This document shows positions 12,728 through 25,912 of a stretch of 64,000 nucleotides of DNA, in pieces (position 1 is the first letter of the stretch; every line of letters starts with the position of its first letter). The stretch is from NCBI GenBank assembly GCA_019914995.1, contig CM034129.1, positions 4,167,725-4,231,724 of the forward strand. Direction: 5' to 3'. Under the pieces are notes generated by a model. It was not told where the DNA came from, made no database searches, and saw nothing but the letters and a program-made list of their open reading frames with translations. The position numbers were made by a program, and so were the translations under genes. This stretch comes from Acanthochlamys bracteata. Lineage: Eukaryota > Streptophyta > Magnoliopsida > Pandanales > Velloziaceae.

Positions 12728-13707
12728 TTAAATAACTGGAGGGTACTGCTTGGCCTGTTGCTTGACCCTTCTCTTGTATTCGTTCTGATCCTGAAATTTC
12801 AACAGCCATTACAATTATAAGCCTTGCAATCTACTTACTATATGAATCTCCTATTTTGCAAGGAAAAAGGGGAAAAGGCCAATGATTGTACCTGAATAAA
12901 AAGCTGATAACCATCAGTCTGAGCAGGATCAGCAGGATTTGGCTGATCGAGTAAATCCTGTATTCCCACAAGAATCTGCTTCACCGTTATGGCTGGTCTC
13001 CACCCCTGGAAAAGAGTACGTAAGACCAAACTATCATAAGGAATTCGGAAACAAGTACTAGTTAAATCCATGCTTACACTGTCCTCATTGAGAATAGATA
13101 AGCAAACAGTTCCTGAAGGGTAGACATTTGGATGGAAGAAACCCTGTGGAAACTTGCATTTTGGGGGTTTGCTGGGGTAGTCCTCACTGAAGTGGAGTGT
13201 TATTGGGTAGAAACCTCCATCCCAATCAGTCTGCAACTTATTTAACCGCTGGTCAGCTCTAAAACATTCTCACATATGTTCTTCAAGAATAGAAGGAAAC
13301 TAGAGAAGACTAGTCAGGGAAAATGAACTTGCTCTGAGCTCTGAAATACTCATTCATCCTTTTTTAAGCTTATTTTGCCATTTTGCGCATGAATGTGCAC
13401 AATAATAGTCATGGACATCTGATGAGCAACTTAAGGCATCTTTTCTGCCATTTCGGCATACAGAGGTATGCAATACTAGTCATGGACATTAACAAGCAAC
13501 CTAGGCATCTCTAACTGCTAAATTTCTCAACAGATAGAATGAGTTTTCCATTCTGAAAGGAGACCGAGTTATAGGTTCTACAGGAATGAGGCTGGAACCT
13601 ATCAAACCGAAAAAAGAGTACAAGTTATTCTCTTATGCAAATGCAAATGGATTCTCTGACCTGAAACGAATGCTCCAAAATATCATTACTTGTTTAAACA
13701 AAAAAAA

Positions 13708-13747
<40 letters not shown>

Positions 13748-14736
13748 GTCATATTCTACAGAAACCACAAAATACATAGCATGAGAAGGTTCACATTAAA
13801 AGTCACTTGGTTAAAGCAGTGTATCACTTACAACACAATAATTATAAATTAATATATGGTACTCATGTACTAGAAAACAGTGTTCACAAGGTAGTAACAC
13901 CACTAGCGATCAAGTATTGACTATAAGTGGAAGTTAAATGCGCTCTAGTATGTTTATGAATTAAATTGATTAAAAGAATTGTGATAATAGACACAAAGTG
14001 GTGCTAGTAAGTGAATGCCAATCCAAAGGCTGAACTCATGGTGCACAAGCATGATATTGAACCAAACAACGAAGGTAAGGTGATCCGAGAATGCGAAACC
14101 AAGGCGACAACAAACGGAACGTGGTTCTAAGCAGTAATGATGCCATAACAAAAGATTTGAAGGCACCTCCATTAAAAAAATCAAAGATTAGTTATGCCAC
14201 AGCTAAACATCAAACAACATGCTACCTAATCTCATCAAAAGAATTTGGCAAAACTCAAGTAATATAATCATCAAGCAAACATGTAGTCAAGGCACTGACA
14301 AACTAAAATGAAATAGATCATCAGCTTCTCATGTTCGCCTAGAAGTTTAGCCTTAGAATTCAAAATAAGTACGAAGCATTGCCATTACCACTACACTATA
14401 AAGTAGAAACCAACCAAAGAAACTTTGACTTACCCCTTGTTTCCCAGGGATGATGCAATTCCAGACCATAAGATTTACAGAACCATCTGGTAATGTTTCA
14501 GGCCTAGCAACAAAACCCTGCCATACAGAACAATAAAGACAGCAAGAAGACAGTAATAATGAGCCAACATAACACATTGTAAGCTTGCGTGCATGGGTAT
14601 GTAGGAGTGCGTGCATGTGTGCCTGTGTGAGTGTGCATGTGTGCCCATGAGAGAGAGAGAGAGATACATGCGGGTGGTTCTTGCGCCAAGCTTTGCGTTC
14701 TTCAGTGAGCCTACCTCGTGCTATGCCTCCAGACAT
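12728..14736 (-). CDS. SUMO-conjugating enzyme E2 (UBC9/SCE1)
   Basis: The single plant SUMO E2. It takes SUMO from the SAE1/SAE2 E1 as a thioester and passes it to lysines in target proteins, mainly in the nucleus. Exons on the minus strand: 14668-14736, 14434-14517, 13078-13230, 12892-13005 and 12728-12790, all phase 0, giving 160 residues, the usual length. Seen in order: [20 protein letters not shown], the UBC fold with [20 protein letters not shown], the HPN motif and the active cysteine in [11 protein letters not shown] (Cys94). [19 protein letters not shown] follows, then [11 protein letters not shown] and the basic tail [14 protein letters not shown]. The ATG at 14736 is the first in frame. 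A (CA)n repeat lies in intron 2 and a GT-rich tract in intron 1. A non-coding 5' exon is likely at 15973-16090. Confidence 0.95.
13710..13744. repeat. (CA)n microsatellite
   Basis: About 17 CA units inside the SCE1 intron between exons 2 and 3. It looks long enough to vary between individuals. Confidence 0.95.
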
Positions 14737-15637
14737 ACTTTCCAAGATTTCCACATGAAAATAGCAAAAACTTCAAATTTAGCTCAGACTTAATGATGAA
14801 CAAAATTCAGCAAGCTAAACTGGAACAATTCTGTAAGGAGCATGTAACCGATTAAACATACCAGGACAAACAACCTAAAAGACTTTTGAGTTAATCTGAA
14901 AAGTCCATGGAGATCAAAAGAATGACAAAATTTTTCCAAAACACCATAGAGGCATAGCATATTATGGGTAGTGTATATATCAGACTACCAGCACCTTTTC
15001 ATACTTCTCATGTCCCGAATACATAATTTGAGCATTTAATCCTGACTTGCGGTAATGTATCAAGCACTTTAAACAATCAGAATACTGTACATCTAAATGA
15101 GGACGAATGATTCAGATTATTTAATAACCCTGTGACTTGTTGCGAACTCGAGATAGAGTTCAGGAATGATGCTCAGTATAGACAACAAACAACTGACTAT
15201 GCATGCAGCAAGCTTCGTGGAAGCAAAAGAGCAATATGTTCCTAACTCGAACAAGGAGAAACCACTAGACCTTAGGACAAATAACATGCCGATAACTAAA
15301 AAAGACTGCAACACCATGTCCACTATTATCGATGAAGGGCAACCTAACAAATCTGTAGACCGAATTCAAGTCTCTAGTAACCTCAATAGCCTCACTAGAC
15401 TTGAGTGGATTACCATGGATGAACAAAAAATACAACCTTGACATCTGAATTAAACATGTGTTGATCATTAATTATGTCATTTCAATCAGTGTCATATCAA
15501 GGTGCCACTATTCACGAAGATCAAAGACTATCACAAATAGGATTGCCCTTTTACAATGTAGTATCGCGTACTTATTGCACACTGCAATAGGAATTGAGGT
15601 TCCAATCCCATTCATTCCCCAAAATTAAACAGGCAAA

Positions 15638-15670
15638 AAGAAGAAGAAGAAGAAGAAGAAGAAGAAGAAA
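15638..15670. repeat. (AAG)n microsatellite
   Basis: About eleven AAG units inside the probable 5' UTR intron of SCE1. Confidence 0.95.
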
Positions 15671-15972
15671 GATCAAAATTTGGTGTTCCTAATTCAAATC
15701 AAGTACCTCGACATCTCAATCAAAAAATAGCTCCCAAGAGAACTTAATTCATCGCTGCATAAGATCAATCGTACAAACAAGAGAGGCAACTAATGATCTA
15801 GGCATAAAACTAAACCGACCAACAAGCAACACCGAACAAGTCAACAAAAATGGAAGCTCAAATACAGCAATCCCACAACACATCCACACGAACACCGACC
15901 TCAACATCAGCAAATTCTCTTCGATCAAAGTTCAAAACTAATAAGACGAAACAAGACCTTAAACTGTAGTAC

Positions 15973-16090
15973 CTTGAGAGATTTGGTGATACAGCGATTT
16001 GGTACAGCAGGGAAGGTGAACAGAGAGAAAACAAAATAACGTTGAAGAGAGAAAGAACTGAAGAAAAGGGGAACCGATTGATCAGAGAAT
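15973..16090 (-). other. Probable 5' UTR exon of SCE1
   Basis: TCTCAAG|GTACTA at 15973/15972 on the minus strand is a fair donor. The sequence above it is purine/pyrimidine-biased, as in plant leaders. The matching acceptor would be the AG one base before the start ATG (GGAAAG|TATG, near 14738), giving a 5' UTR intron of about 1.2 kb. Right boundary estimated. Confidence 0.4.
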
Positions 16091-16282
16091 ATGGAAACCG
16101 AATCTAGCGGCTAGGGGTTTACCTTTTTCGCAGCCAGGATAAGGACCAAAAATGATGGGCCCGAATAAAGTTGGGCCGCCGACTTTAATGGACCGCGTAC
16201 TAGTCACAGAATTCTTTATTTTTATTAATTTATTTATGTTTTAGAATATTATTATCTTTTTCTTAATTTTAAATTTAATTTC

Positions 16283-16535
16283 GGGCATGTTTACTTATGC
16301 TAGGAATTTAAGTTTTTTCGCCGAATCTGAGTTTCGAAAGTTTCTATATTTACTTTTATACTAAAAATTTTACTTTTCGTTACGCATTTTAAATTTTACT
16401 TTTCACAATTATATTTTTAAAATAAAATTTTTATTTTTAAATTTATTTTTTTATCAATAAATAAAATATTAAACCAACTTTCAATAATTATTTTATAAAT
16501 AATTTTATTCATTTTTAAGCTAGATAAACATGCCC
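16283..16535. mobile_element. MITE-like element, family B
   Basis: 253 bp bounded by perfect 11-bp inverted repeats, GGGCATGTTTA at the left and TAAACATGCCC at the right. AT-rich interior with no open frame. A degenerate GAGTTTCG near the left end recurs in other family B copies. Confidence 0.65.
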
Positions 16536-16726
16536 TTATATATGGAGTTGTGTATACGAAACAAATTACCAAAATATACTTAAAATCATTCCTTTTTGAA
16601 AATGAGTATGAGATGGAACGTCAAGAATATATAAATCGTTTATCTATTTTCTAAAGATAAAAGATTATTGTAATAAGTTTTGCTTCAAATAGTTGTGGTT
16701 AAGTTGGTTAAGGACGTTTTCAGTAA

Positions 16727-16953
16727 CGCGTTTCAAAAAAATAATTTTTTAATTTTTAATTATATATTTTTTAATAAATTATTAATAATAATTTATAAAA
16801 TTTATTTAAAATTTAAAAATAAAAAAACATTTCATAATACGATTTTATTATTATTATTATTTTTATCGAAATAATATGCTTATTTATCAAAATATAATAA
16901 AAATATTATTTATTTTAAAAAATTATTTTTTAAAAGAACTCGCCTCAAACACC
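16727..16953. mobile_element. MITE-like element, family A
   Basis: About 227 bp, almost wholly A/T, starting GCGTTTCAAAAAAATAATTT and ending CTCAAACACCC. The ends are imperfect inverted repeats. Confidence 0.45.
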
Positions 16954-18524
16954 CATAGATCATCAAGCGTTGCATTTCAAATCAAGAATTGTTTTCCCCT
17001 CCTGAAATTAAACAAGAAAGAAAAGTGAAGCTTGCAGGATCCGAGAAAATTATTTATTAGAAACGGGATCAGGGATCTCAGTGTTTTTATGGGATGTGCC
17101 TGAGGCAATTTGCACTCGCTCATTTCAGCTTCATTGGTATGTTGTTTCGTTGAGGACTTTCTTAAATCTATCATGGCTGCCTTACTTTATTACATAGAAT
17201 CAGGTCTGTTTCTTCATCGTATTTTTTTTTTCAGTCTTACTTTTCCAATCCCTTTATATTCATCTGTTTTATTCTTTGTTCATAGACAGCGAGCGGGAAC
17301 ATGATGAACAGCAGTATATTGGATCACCAAATCCTTGTGATAAAGGCATACGAAGGAACATAAAGGGAGCTTTGTTTGAAACTTGCAACCTTAGAAGATT
17401 AATTTCAGAGAAAATTGTTGAACGATATTGCAAGATTGTTTCGGGACACTATTGGTTTTTCTCAGCAACGTCAGCAACAAATGCATTAGCAACTGGTCAG
17501 AAGGAGGATATGGCATGTAATTGTATCGTTCATTCTTTTGGCAACTTGTTAACTTTCTGCACCACTTGTATTGATCATTGCATTAGTTGCCATGCCTTGC
17601 TATGTTGGCCGACATGAAAGTTAAGTAACATCCAAAACGAAAAGTTCCATATTCGAATTATACAACTCCAATTATATTATTGGAAGAAGGGACTTAACAA
17701 TGCGAATGCAAGTACTGCTATATGTATGTTGTATGTGTTTTATAGAAGCTGTATAATACAGTAGTTTTCCAATGTATCTGCCTTGACAGGTGCATAGTGC
17801 TCTGAAGAAAGTAACATCTTGGGAGTTCTTATTGAACTACTTAAAAAATGGTGTATTATATTTTACAGTGACTGCAATTATCGGAAGAAAGAAAAAGAAA
17901 AGGGATTGAAAAGATAGCCAGTAAGAGTTGCAATGATTCCACAATGCAAGGCACCAAAAAGAGAAACAATTATGAAGAATTTGCAATTAGAATCTGAAGT
18001 ATGAGTGACTTCCAAGAAGAACCTTACTGAGACTATTCTGAAAAGAAAAAGAACAGAAAAGAAACACCTAAGCAGATAAGAAGAAGAAGATAGCCTTACC
18101 ATCTGGAGCAACCGAAAAAAAAGGAAACATTTTCACATGGCAAACATGAATACAGATTCACAGAATAATTTGAACCAACAAATATTTCAGTATGCTATGT
18201 TTTATATGAATTTTCTTGCAGAATTAATGCTTCAATGGGTCACATTCAGGAAATATAGAAGCTAAACTGCCAGAAAAACAGTACAATAAACATCCTTCAT
18301 TCTCCCTACTTCAAAAAGAAAGACAAAATCTCAGTGCTGCCAGTAAAATAAACAAAACAAAACAGCACTGGATATCTGAATTCCCAACGTCCCGTTCATC
18401 ATCATCCTATCATAGCTAGCTAGCTAGCTCCCATCAAAACTTTCCAAACGCACTTTAAACACTATATATATACATTAACATATAGTATTACTAGTCGCAA
18501 CAGTCATTAGTTACTAACCATGTC

Positions 18525-19037
18525 CTACTCAATGAACCCTGTCCTAGAAAGAACAGCATTCCTAACCTTACTGAGATCTCTACCCTTGAGAGTTCTTCCA
18601 ACACCTTCACAGACTGAGAATGAAGAGATATGGCTCTTGTCAAGTTTCTTTGCAAGCCATTCGTGCGGCGGAATACCACAGTAGTCATCATCGTTATCTT
18701 CATCTCCAATAATGTTATCCGTCGACTCATTGGAACATGTTTTCTGTGACGATGCTCCGTATATTTTGGACCAATCAGGGATTCCAATTGGTGCAGATTG
18801 CCTCATTGGTTGTGGCTGCCCGCTGTTATTACAGCCCTGATCTCCATGACTAGAACTACTGCTTGATCTTGGAATCACTTTAGCTTTTGCCGAATAAAGT
18901 CTCCGACGAGAACGATCTTTGAATGATAATGATGAAGAAGATGGAGGAGGGGAGTATGTGTTGGCATCTGGTTTGTTGCTGCTGCTGCTATCTAAAACAT
19001 CCCAAACTTGTTCTTCATCATAGTCATGATCAGCCAT
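18525..19037 (-). CDS. Senescence regulator S40 family protein (DUF584)
   Basis: A 170-residue single-exon protein of the plant-specific S40/DUF584 family, small nuclear proteins linked to leaf senescence; the biochemical role is unknown. The family signature is complete. RQSAPIGIPDWSKIYG lies in the middle. GIPPHEWLAKKL, SHISSFSVCEGVGRTLKG and RDLSKVRNAVLSRTGF are at the C-terminus. The N-terminal half is low-complexity (Ser, Asp, Pro) after MADHDYDEEQVWDVLDS. The open frame extends 16 codons further up, but without another ATG, so 19037 is the start. An acidic DEDNDDD run precedes the C-terminal block. A TATA-like stretch lies at 19226-19233. Confidence 0.9.
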   Translation of the reverse strand: MADHDYDEEQVWDVLDSSSSNKPDANTYSPPPSSSSLSFKDRSRRRLYSAKAKVIPRSSSSSSHGDQGCNNSGQPQPMRQSAPIGIPDWSKIYGASSQKTCSNESTDNIIGDEDNDDDYCGIPPHEWLAKKLDKSHISSFSVCEGVGRTLKGRDLSKVRNAVLSRTGFIE

Positions 19038-19225
19038 TGATTTTCTTCTACCAGTTGTAGTAAAAAGTTTGTTCCACAAAAACAAAACCTGAGTCTCTAT
19101 CTATTTGAACTAAATTAACAGATGCGTACTTTGATCGTTACAGCTTTCCTATTAATTATGTTCATCTGTTAGACAGATGAGAAGGAAAAAAAAGAAAGAA
19201 ACTATGTAGTAGAACCACGTACTAC

Positions 19226-19233
19226 TATATATA
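19226..19233 (-). promoter_or_regulatory. Possible TATA box of the S40 gene
   Basis: TATATATA on the minus strand about 190 bp before the start codon, a plausible distance for a leader of about 160 nt. Another TATA-like stretch occurs near 19440-19452. Judged by position only. Confidence 0.35.
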
Positions 19234-19239
19234 ACCAAA

Positions 19240-21094
19240 AACAAGGCACACAAACTCAACTTGTTGTAAATAAATAACATATATCGCTAATCAAGAAGAT
19301 TTAACTACACCATGACAACTGACTCAACTACTCACTGTGAAGAGAAGACAGAGGGGAAATGAGATAATGCTTCAGGTGATGTGATAGGGTTTTGAAGAAG
19401 ATATTAATAGTGTTTTGGGAAAAAGGGAAGGGGTTTATCTATATCAATATATAGGAAGTAATAAGACCAATGTAAGTGAAGCACATCACAGAGTTATGTG
19501 AGCACAAAGACAAAGAAGCAGGGAGGGGACATGCCAGGCAGGCAACAACAGACGCTTGTTCCTAAGAAGAGTTGGGAAAAGGAGAGTTGCAGGAACCTTG
19601 CTTGTAGGAGAAAAGAGTTCATCATGCCATTGGAGAAAGTTTTTTATTGCACTCTCATGTAACTACTGTTTATTGAGATGGCCAATCAAACCCATCTCAT
19701 TAAGCTAATATTTTAACTTTTATATTTTTTAACAACAAAAGAAAAGAAGAATCTTTTATTGCATAAGTAAAGCTGTTTGTAGTCGTCTTTGCTTGCATCT
19801 GAAACGAAATTGTTTACAACTTTTATCTGTATTAATAGATTGTTGTTTAGAAAAGCCCGCTTGATCGAAAGCGACAATTGGAGACAATGGATGGTTGATC
19901 CTTATTGAATTATGCTGCCAAATGGTGGCCTTTTTTTAGTGAGGGTTGCTTTCTTTCTTTGTTTTTAAGTACACCATTGGTTGCCATCCCACCTCTCTTG
20001 ACCCTTTAACTTATTTTAAGTAAATTTCTAAAAGTGATAAAAAAATAAATTTATAAAAAAATAAAATATAAGGTGATCCGAAATTGAGCTTATTTTTTAA
20101 AAAAATCACATTGGAATCACTTTAAAGCAATGTAAGCAAGCCCTTTTGTCCTTCTTACATTAGGCAAAACTTGAAATTGTCAAAAGAAAAAGAGACCAAT
20201 TTCAATTTGATTTTGGTGCCTTTTGATTGATTTCAATGCAATGAACGAGAGTGAGTTAGACCAATGAATTGGATTAGATTTGGTTTGGATGGAACCTCGA
20301 TAGAGTAGCAGTACATGTACATGAAAATGTTTCATAGTTTATGGTTCTATATGCTAAGGCAATTGGTTTTAAACTTCACCATATTTGTCTAGAGAATTTC
20401 ATTACTCTTAGGACATGAATAATGTACTAGGTCTAGGATTAGAATCCTATGCAATAGTTTTGAAAATTTTGAATCAAGAATCAAAATCACATATACAAGA
20501 TTCACATGGTACAAAAATGGAAAATCGAACATTTGGCCCGGCCCACTTCAAGCTCAATTTCTCAAAATTATTTGGGCCCTAAATTTCTTAATCAAAATAA
20601 TAACTACAGTTTCCTTTATTAAAGTAATTAAGGTGTAGATGATTATGGTGCTATTTCGATAATAAGTGGCTTTAATTTGCAATTCCTCGGGAGGTTGGTC
20701 TTCTTCCCCTTGAGCCCATGCCCTACTGTTTTAATTCGATATAAACGTGTCATTATTTCGTGTCGTAACGATTTCGGTCTTTAATATTCGTAACTAATTA
20801 ATGATTGACTCTTTCTTCTTGTATTTATCTTGACTTCCTTATGGAGCAATTTTTGTCCAACGTTTAATTGACCCGCAAACCAATAAAAACGAATTTATTC
20901 GATTGATTAAGTATTCTAGGCAAGCAATTGTTTGCTCTTCCTTGTTCTAGCAATAATTAATTAATCAATCGATTGAGTGTTAGTGTTAGCATGTCGTGCT
21001 AGTTTTGGGAGTACAGTAGTATGATTGTTTGGTTTTTCTTGTAATGGTTTTTTGTTCTCGATTGATAGGGAATAATCACAGGAAGAAGGAACCA
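19240..21094. other. Divergent promoter region, S40 gene and ATG8
   Basis: The two flanking genes point away from each other, so the stretch should hold both promoters. A T-rich tract ending in GATTGATAG just before 21069 looks like the acceptor of a 5' UTR intron of ATG8; its donor was not fixed. No other gene or repeat was recognised. Confidence 0.4.
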
Positions 21095-23001
<1,907 letters not shown>

Positions 23002-23543
23002 AGTTAAATTAAGGAGCTATTTATGTAAATAAATCTTGTGATGTATATATATGAGGTCGGTGGAGGTTGCAAACAGAAGAAGAAATCTAAAAACCCAACA
23101 TGCAGGATAGGAACTAGAAAGGAAGTTGGTTTCTCTTGAGGTTTTTTGAGTAGGCACGCAGAGAAGTATAATGCTTTCTTACTATTAATGCTCTCTGTTT
23201 AACGTCAAGGTCAAGCGTCAATGGTTTTATTAGTCCGATACTCATAAGACTGTAAAGCTCTCCAATTGCTTAATGCAAATTGGATAGTTACTTCACTATT
23301 CAGTTTGAAGCAATTTTGGTAGAGAAAATGTGTTTTCTTGCCGAACATTTCGGACTTTTAATATTTGTTCCAGTTAGACTTCAATGTAGTTTAACTTTGC
23401 TTGCTGAAAAACAAACTGCAAGTGTAGTATCCTTAATAAATGTGAAAAACTACCATGTTTGAAGATAAACATGAAAACATTAAACTTTTCTTTATTTCCT
23501 GTTTACACTTTTCAACTGTTTTGCTTAAAAAAATAGGGCATAA

Positions 23544-24337
23544 CTAAACAGTTGTCACTCCCTCTGTTGTCTGTTCTACAGCTTCTGTAGAATCAACAGA
23601 AGAAGAAGGTGGATCAAAGCTGCTGAAAAAGCTATAAGCAGAGATCAAAGCCAGAATAATGAAGCAAACAACTGCTACAACATGTAGCAATAATGAAACC
23701 TGAATCCTATTGCAGAATTTCCCAAAATAAGTACAGACTTCACTCCATGCAACTTTCTTATCTCCATCATGAACCAGGTAAACTACTTCAGAAACTGCTG
23801 AGAAAATAGTCACCGACAAGTATGCCATTACCTTGGAAAACAATGAAAAGAAAAAATTCATCAAGAATTGACATGTCTTTCTATAGTTGATTAAATTCTG
23901 TTTAATGAGAGAAGTTACCTGGTCTAAGACATAGAAGAACCAGCTGGTAGTGGAAAATCTTAGAAATTTTAAGACAGTGGAAGCAAAAGAATACCCAGCA
24001 TAGATTGCATTGGTCCAAACCAGGTACCTGAATAAATTTTCATTATGAATGAAAAACAAAAGAAGAAATAAAACAGAAGAAGAAAATTGTTGTTTGGAAA
24101 AAAAAAAGGTTTTGATTTTTATTCTTACTTCAGGCCTGAGATACTGCTGAAGTAAACCATGCCATAATCATCAGTAACTTGCTTGCTCTTCACCATGACC
24201 AACAACGAAGCAACACAGAAGGGTATAACACACAGCCTGATGAATGTGTCCACATTTCTAAAAACCTTATTGTTAAACTGGTTTGTAATTGAAGTTGAAC
24301 CATTGAACTTGATCTCACCTTCAACATTCCTCCTCAT
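23544..24337 (-). CDS. CASP-like (UPF0497/DUF588) membrane protein
   Basis: A four-helix plant membrane protein of the CASP-like family, related to Casparian strip scaffolds and to MARVEL proteins. Exons: 24129-24337, 23919-24027 and 23544-23831, 201 residues. Helix 1 includes LCVIPFCVASLLVMV. The first loop has DDYGMVYFSSISGLKYLVW. Helix 2 includes NAIYAGYSFASTVL. Helix 3 is in VMAYLSVTIFSAVSEVVYL, and helix 4 in SLLLHVVAVVCFIILALIS. The loop KKVAWSEVCTYFGKFCNR is the usual WSEVC...FC signature of CASPL2 members, and I would place it near CASPL2D. The tail is rich in Ser, Thr and Glu. The gene is tail to tail with ATG8, with stop codons 543 bp apart. Confidence 0.87.
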
Positions 24338-25912
24338 ATTTCTTTCGAAAAATCAAGAAAGAATTTTGGTAGCTTTCTACGAATATGAAGAAGCGAGCAA
24401 AATATAGAAGAAGTGGAAAATGTTAGCGGGGAGAGCTTTTGGTTTTTTTTTGTTGCAGGAGTGAAAAGTGGAACTATGATGCAACATGTGAACAGGCATC
24501 TTCACTTGTTTGAGAATATTGATGTGCTTTTGATTGCTGGTCTTCACTCGGGTTGTCCGTTAATTACGTGGAAATTTTCAAAAAATTTTCTATCCTATAA
24601 GGTTGTTGATGTTTTTTATTTGCTCGAAATTAAATTATTTAAAAAGTAATAATTTTATATTAGAATAAGTTTATCAAAATAAGTTATTTTAGATTGTTTA
24701 TGGTGAAGTATATTAAGTGTACTACATTTAAAAGACAACGCATCGTGACTTTGTAACATTAGATAGGCAGTGCGTAGGTTGGAATAGGTTTCCGTTACTG
24801 GGTTTTAAAAAAATTAATTATGAAGAATTTTTTTTAAAAACTAAAAATTATTTTTGTCTATTTTAAAACTATTTCTTTTTTTATTTTAAAATTAATAATA
24901 ATAATTAATAATAAAATTTTATAATGAAAAAATTTATATTTATTTTAATAATATTATAAAATATTTAAAAATATAAACAAAAAAAGTTAAAAACGGTATT
25001 TCAAACGGAAACTAATTAAAGAAAAAAAATTGAAATATTTATAAAATAAAATTTTTTTTAATATTTTTTTTAAAAATGAGTTTTATTTTTTTATTTAAAA
25101 AAATAAAAATATATAATAAATTTCATTATGTCAAATTTTTATATATTTTTTTAATTAATTAAATAAAATTTTTAAATATTTATCAATTATATTAATAAAT
25201 ATAAAATATAAAATTAAAAACAACGTTTGGAAAACGAAATCCCAAATGCAGCCGGAGTCTCTTTTTCTTCAATTCATTCATTCATGTGACGGAAAACATG
25301 AAATATGGACACCTTGAAAGTTTGTCAGATTCTGAAAATTAAAGTGGAGCGCTGGAAAGTTTACAAACTTCATTGACTTCCAAAAACTGTGTTAATATTG
25401 TATCTTTTATGTGCGGGATATGGACATCACACAGCATTCTAGGAGAAAAAATGACATCAAAGTTTTCTTGTTACTTAGAAAAAATTTAAGCAACAAACCA
25501 TTGATTTGCTTGCTTGAGATTTTCTGCGTCTCCCACTGCCAATATTTCTCATAACGTCTTCAACGTTGCCTTAGGAGTTCCGGATAATATTTCACTTAAG
25601 AACATTTCACTTGAGAACGCAAACGAGATAATATACATGCTTATAAAGAAGCAAAATTATCGTACGTTTAAAAGAATATAAGTGGAAGGAGGTAAGAAGC
25701 CTCTCCTCCAACACTGCTTTCTCTTTCTCTCTACATAAATCATCTATATGCTCCTGTTTTGCTAACTCCGAACGGGGGGGATTTCGCAAGTAAAACGGAA
25801 ATGTCCCCTTTAATAATAGCAAGCAAAAATTAACCGCAGGTTTACTTCCCTGTGCTATATACCTGTTGACTCGTGTAGTTGTAGTTCACCAGGCTCGAAT
25901 GATCTTAAAAAG
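24338..25912. other. Spacer with family A MITE-like sequence
   Basis: Start region of the CASP-like gene at the left and 3' flank of the galactosyltransferase at the right. The middle (24640-25250) is A/T-rich repeat. One bounded element lies at 24788-25012, and a second, less clear one follows to about 25240, ending near AACGTTTGG. Confidence 0.45.
24788..25012. mobile_element. MITE-like element, family A variant
   Basis: About 225 bp with inverted ends GTTTCCGTTACTG and AAACGGAAAC around an A/T interior that is itself nearly palindromic. No open frame. Confidence 0.5.

Larger units (their letters stand above)
16091..18524. other. Spacer with two MITE-like elements; no gene recognised
   Basis: Holds a family B element (16283-16535) and a family A element (16727-16953). 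From 17000 to 18400 the base composition is less extreme. There are open frames of up to 113 codons (17276-17617, plus), but none has a motif or homology I recognise. The right end is 3' flank of the S40 gene. AGCT is repeated four times at 18415-18430. Confidence 0.45.

Noticed and set aside
14737-14754. Upstream extension of the SCE1 frame
   Set aside because: It begins with GTG and probably lies partly in a 5' UTR intron; the family begins at the ATG at 14736.
17276-17617. 113-codon open frame on the plus strand
   Set aside because: No motif, no splice partner and no homology recognised; its length is compatible with chance.
19038-19085. Upstream extension of the S40 frame, reading FLWNKLFTTTGRRKS
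   Set aside because: It starts with TTG, not ATG, and is not family-like; the ATG at 19037 is the first in frame.
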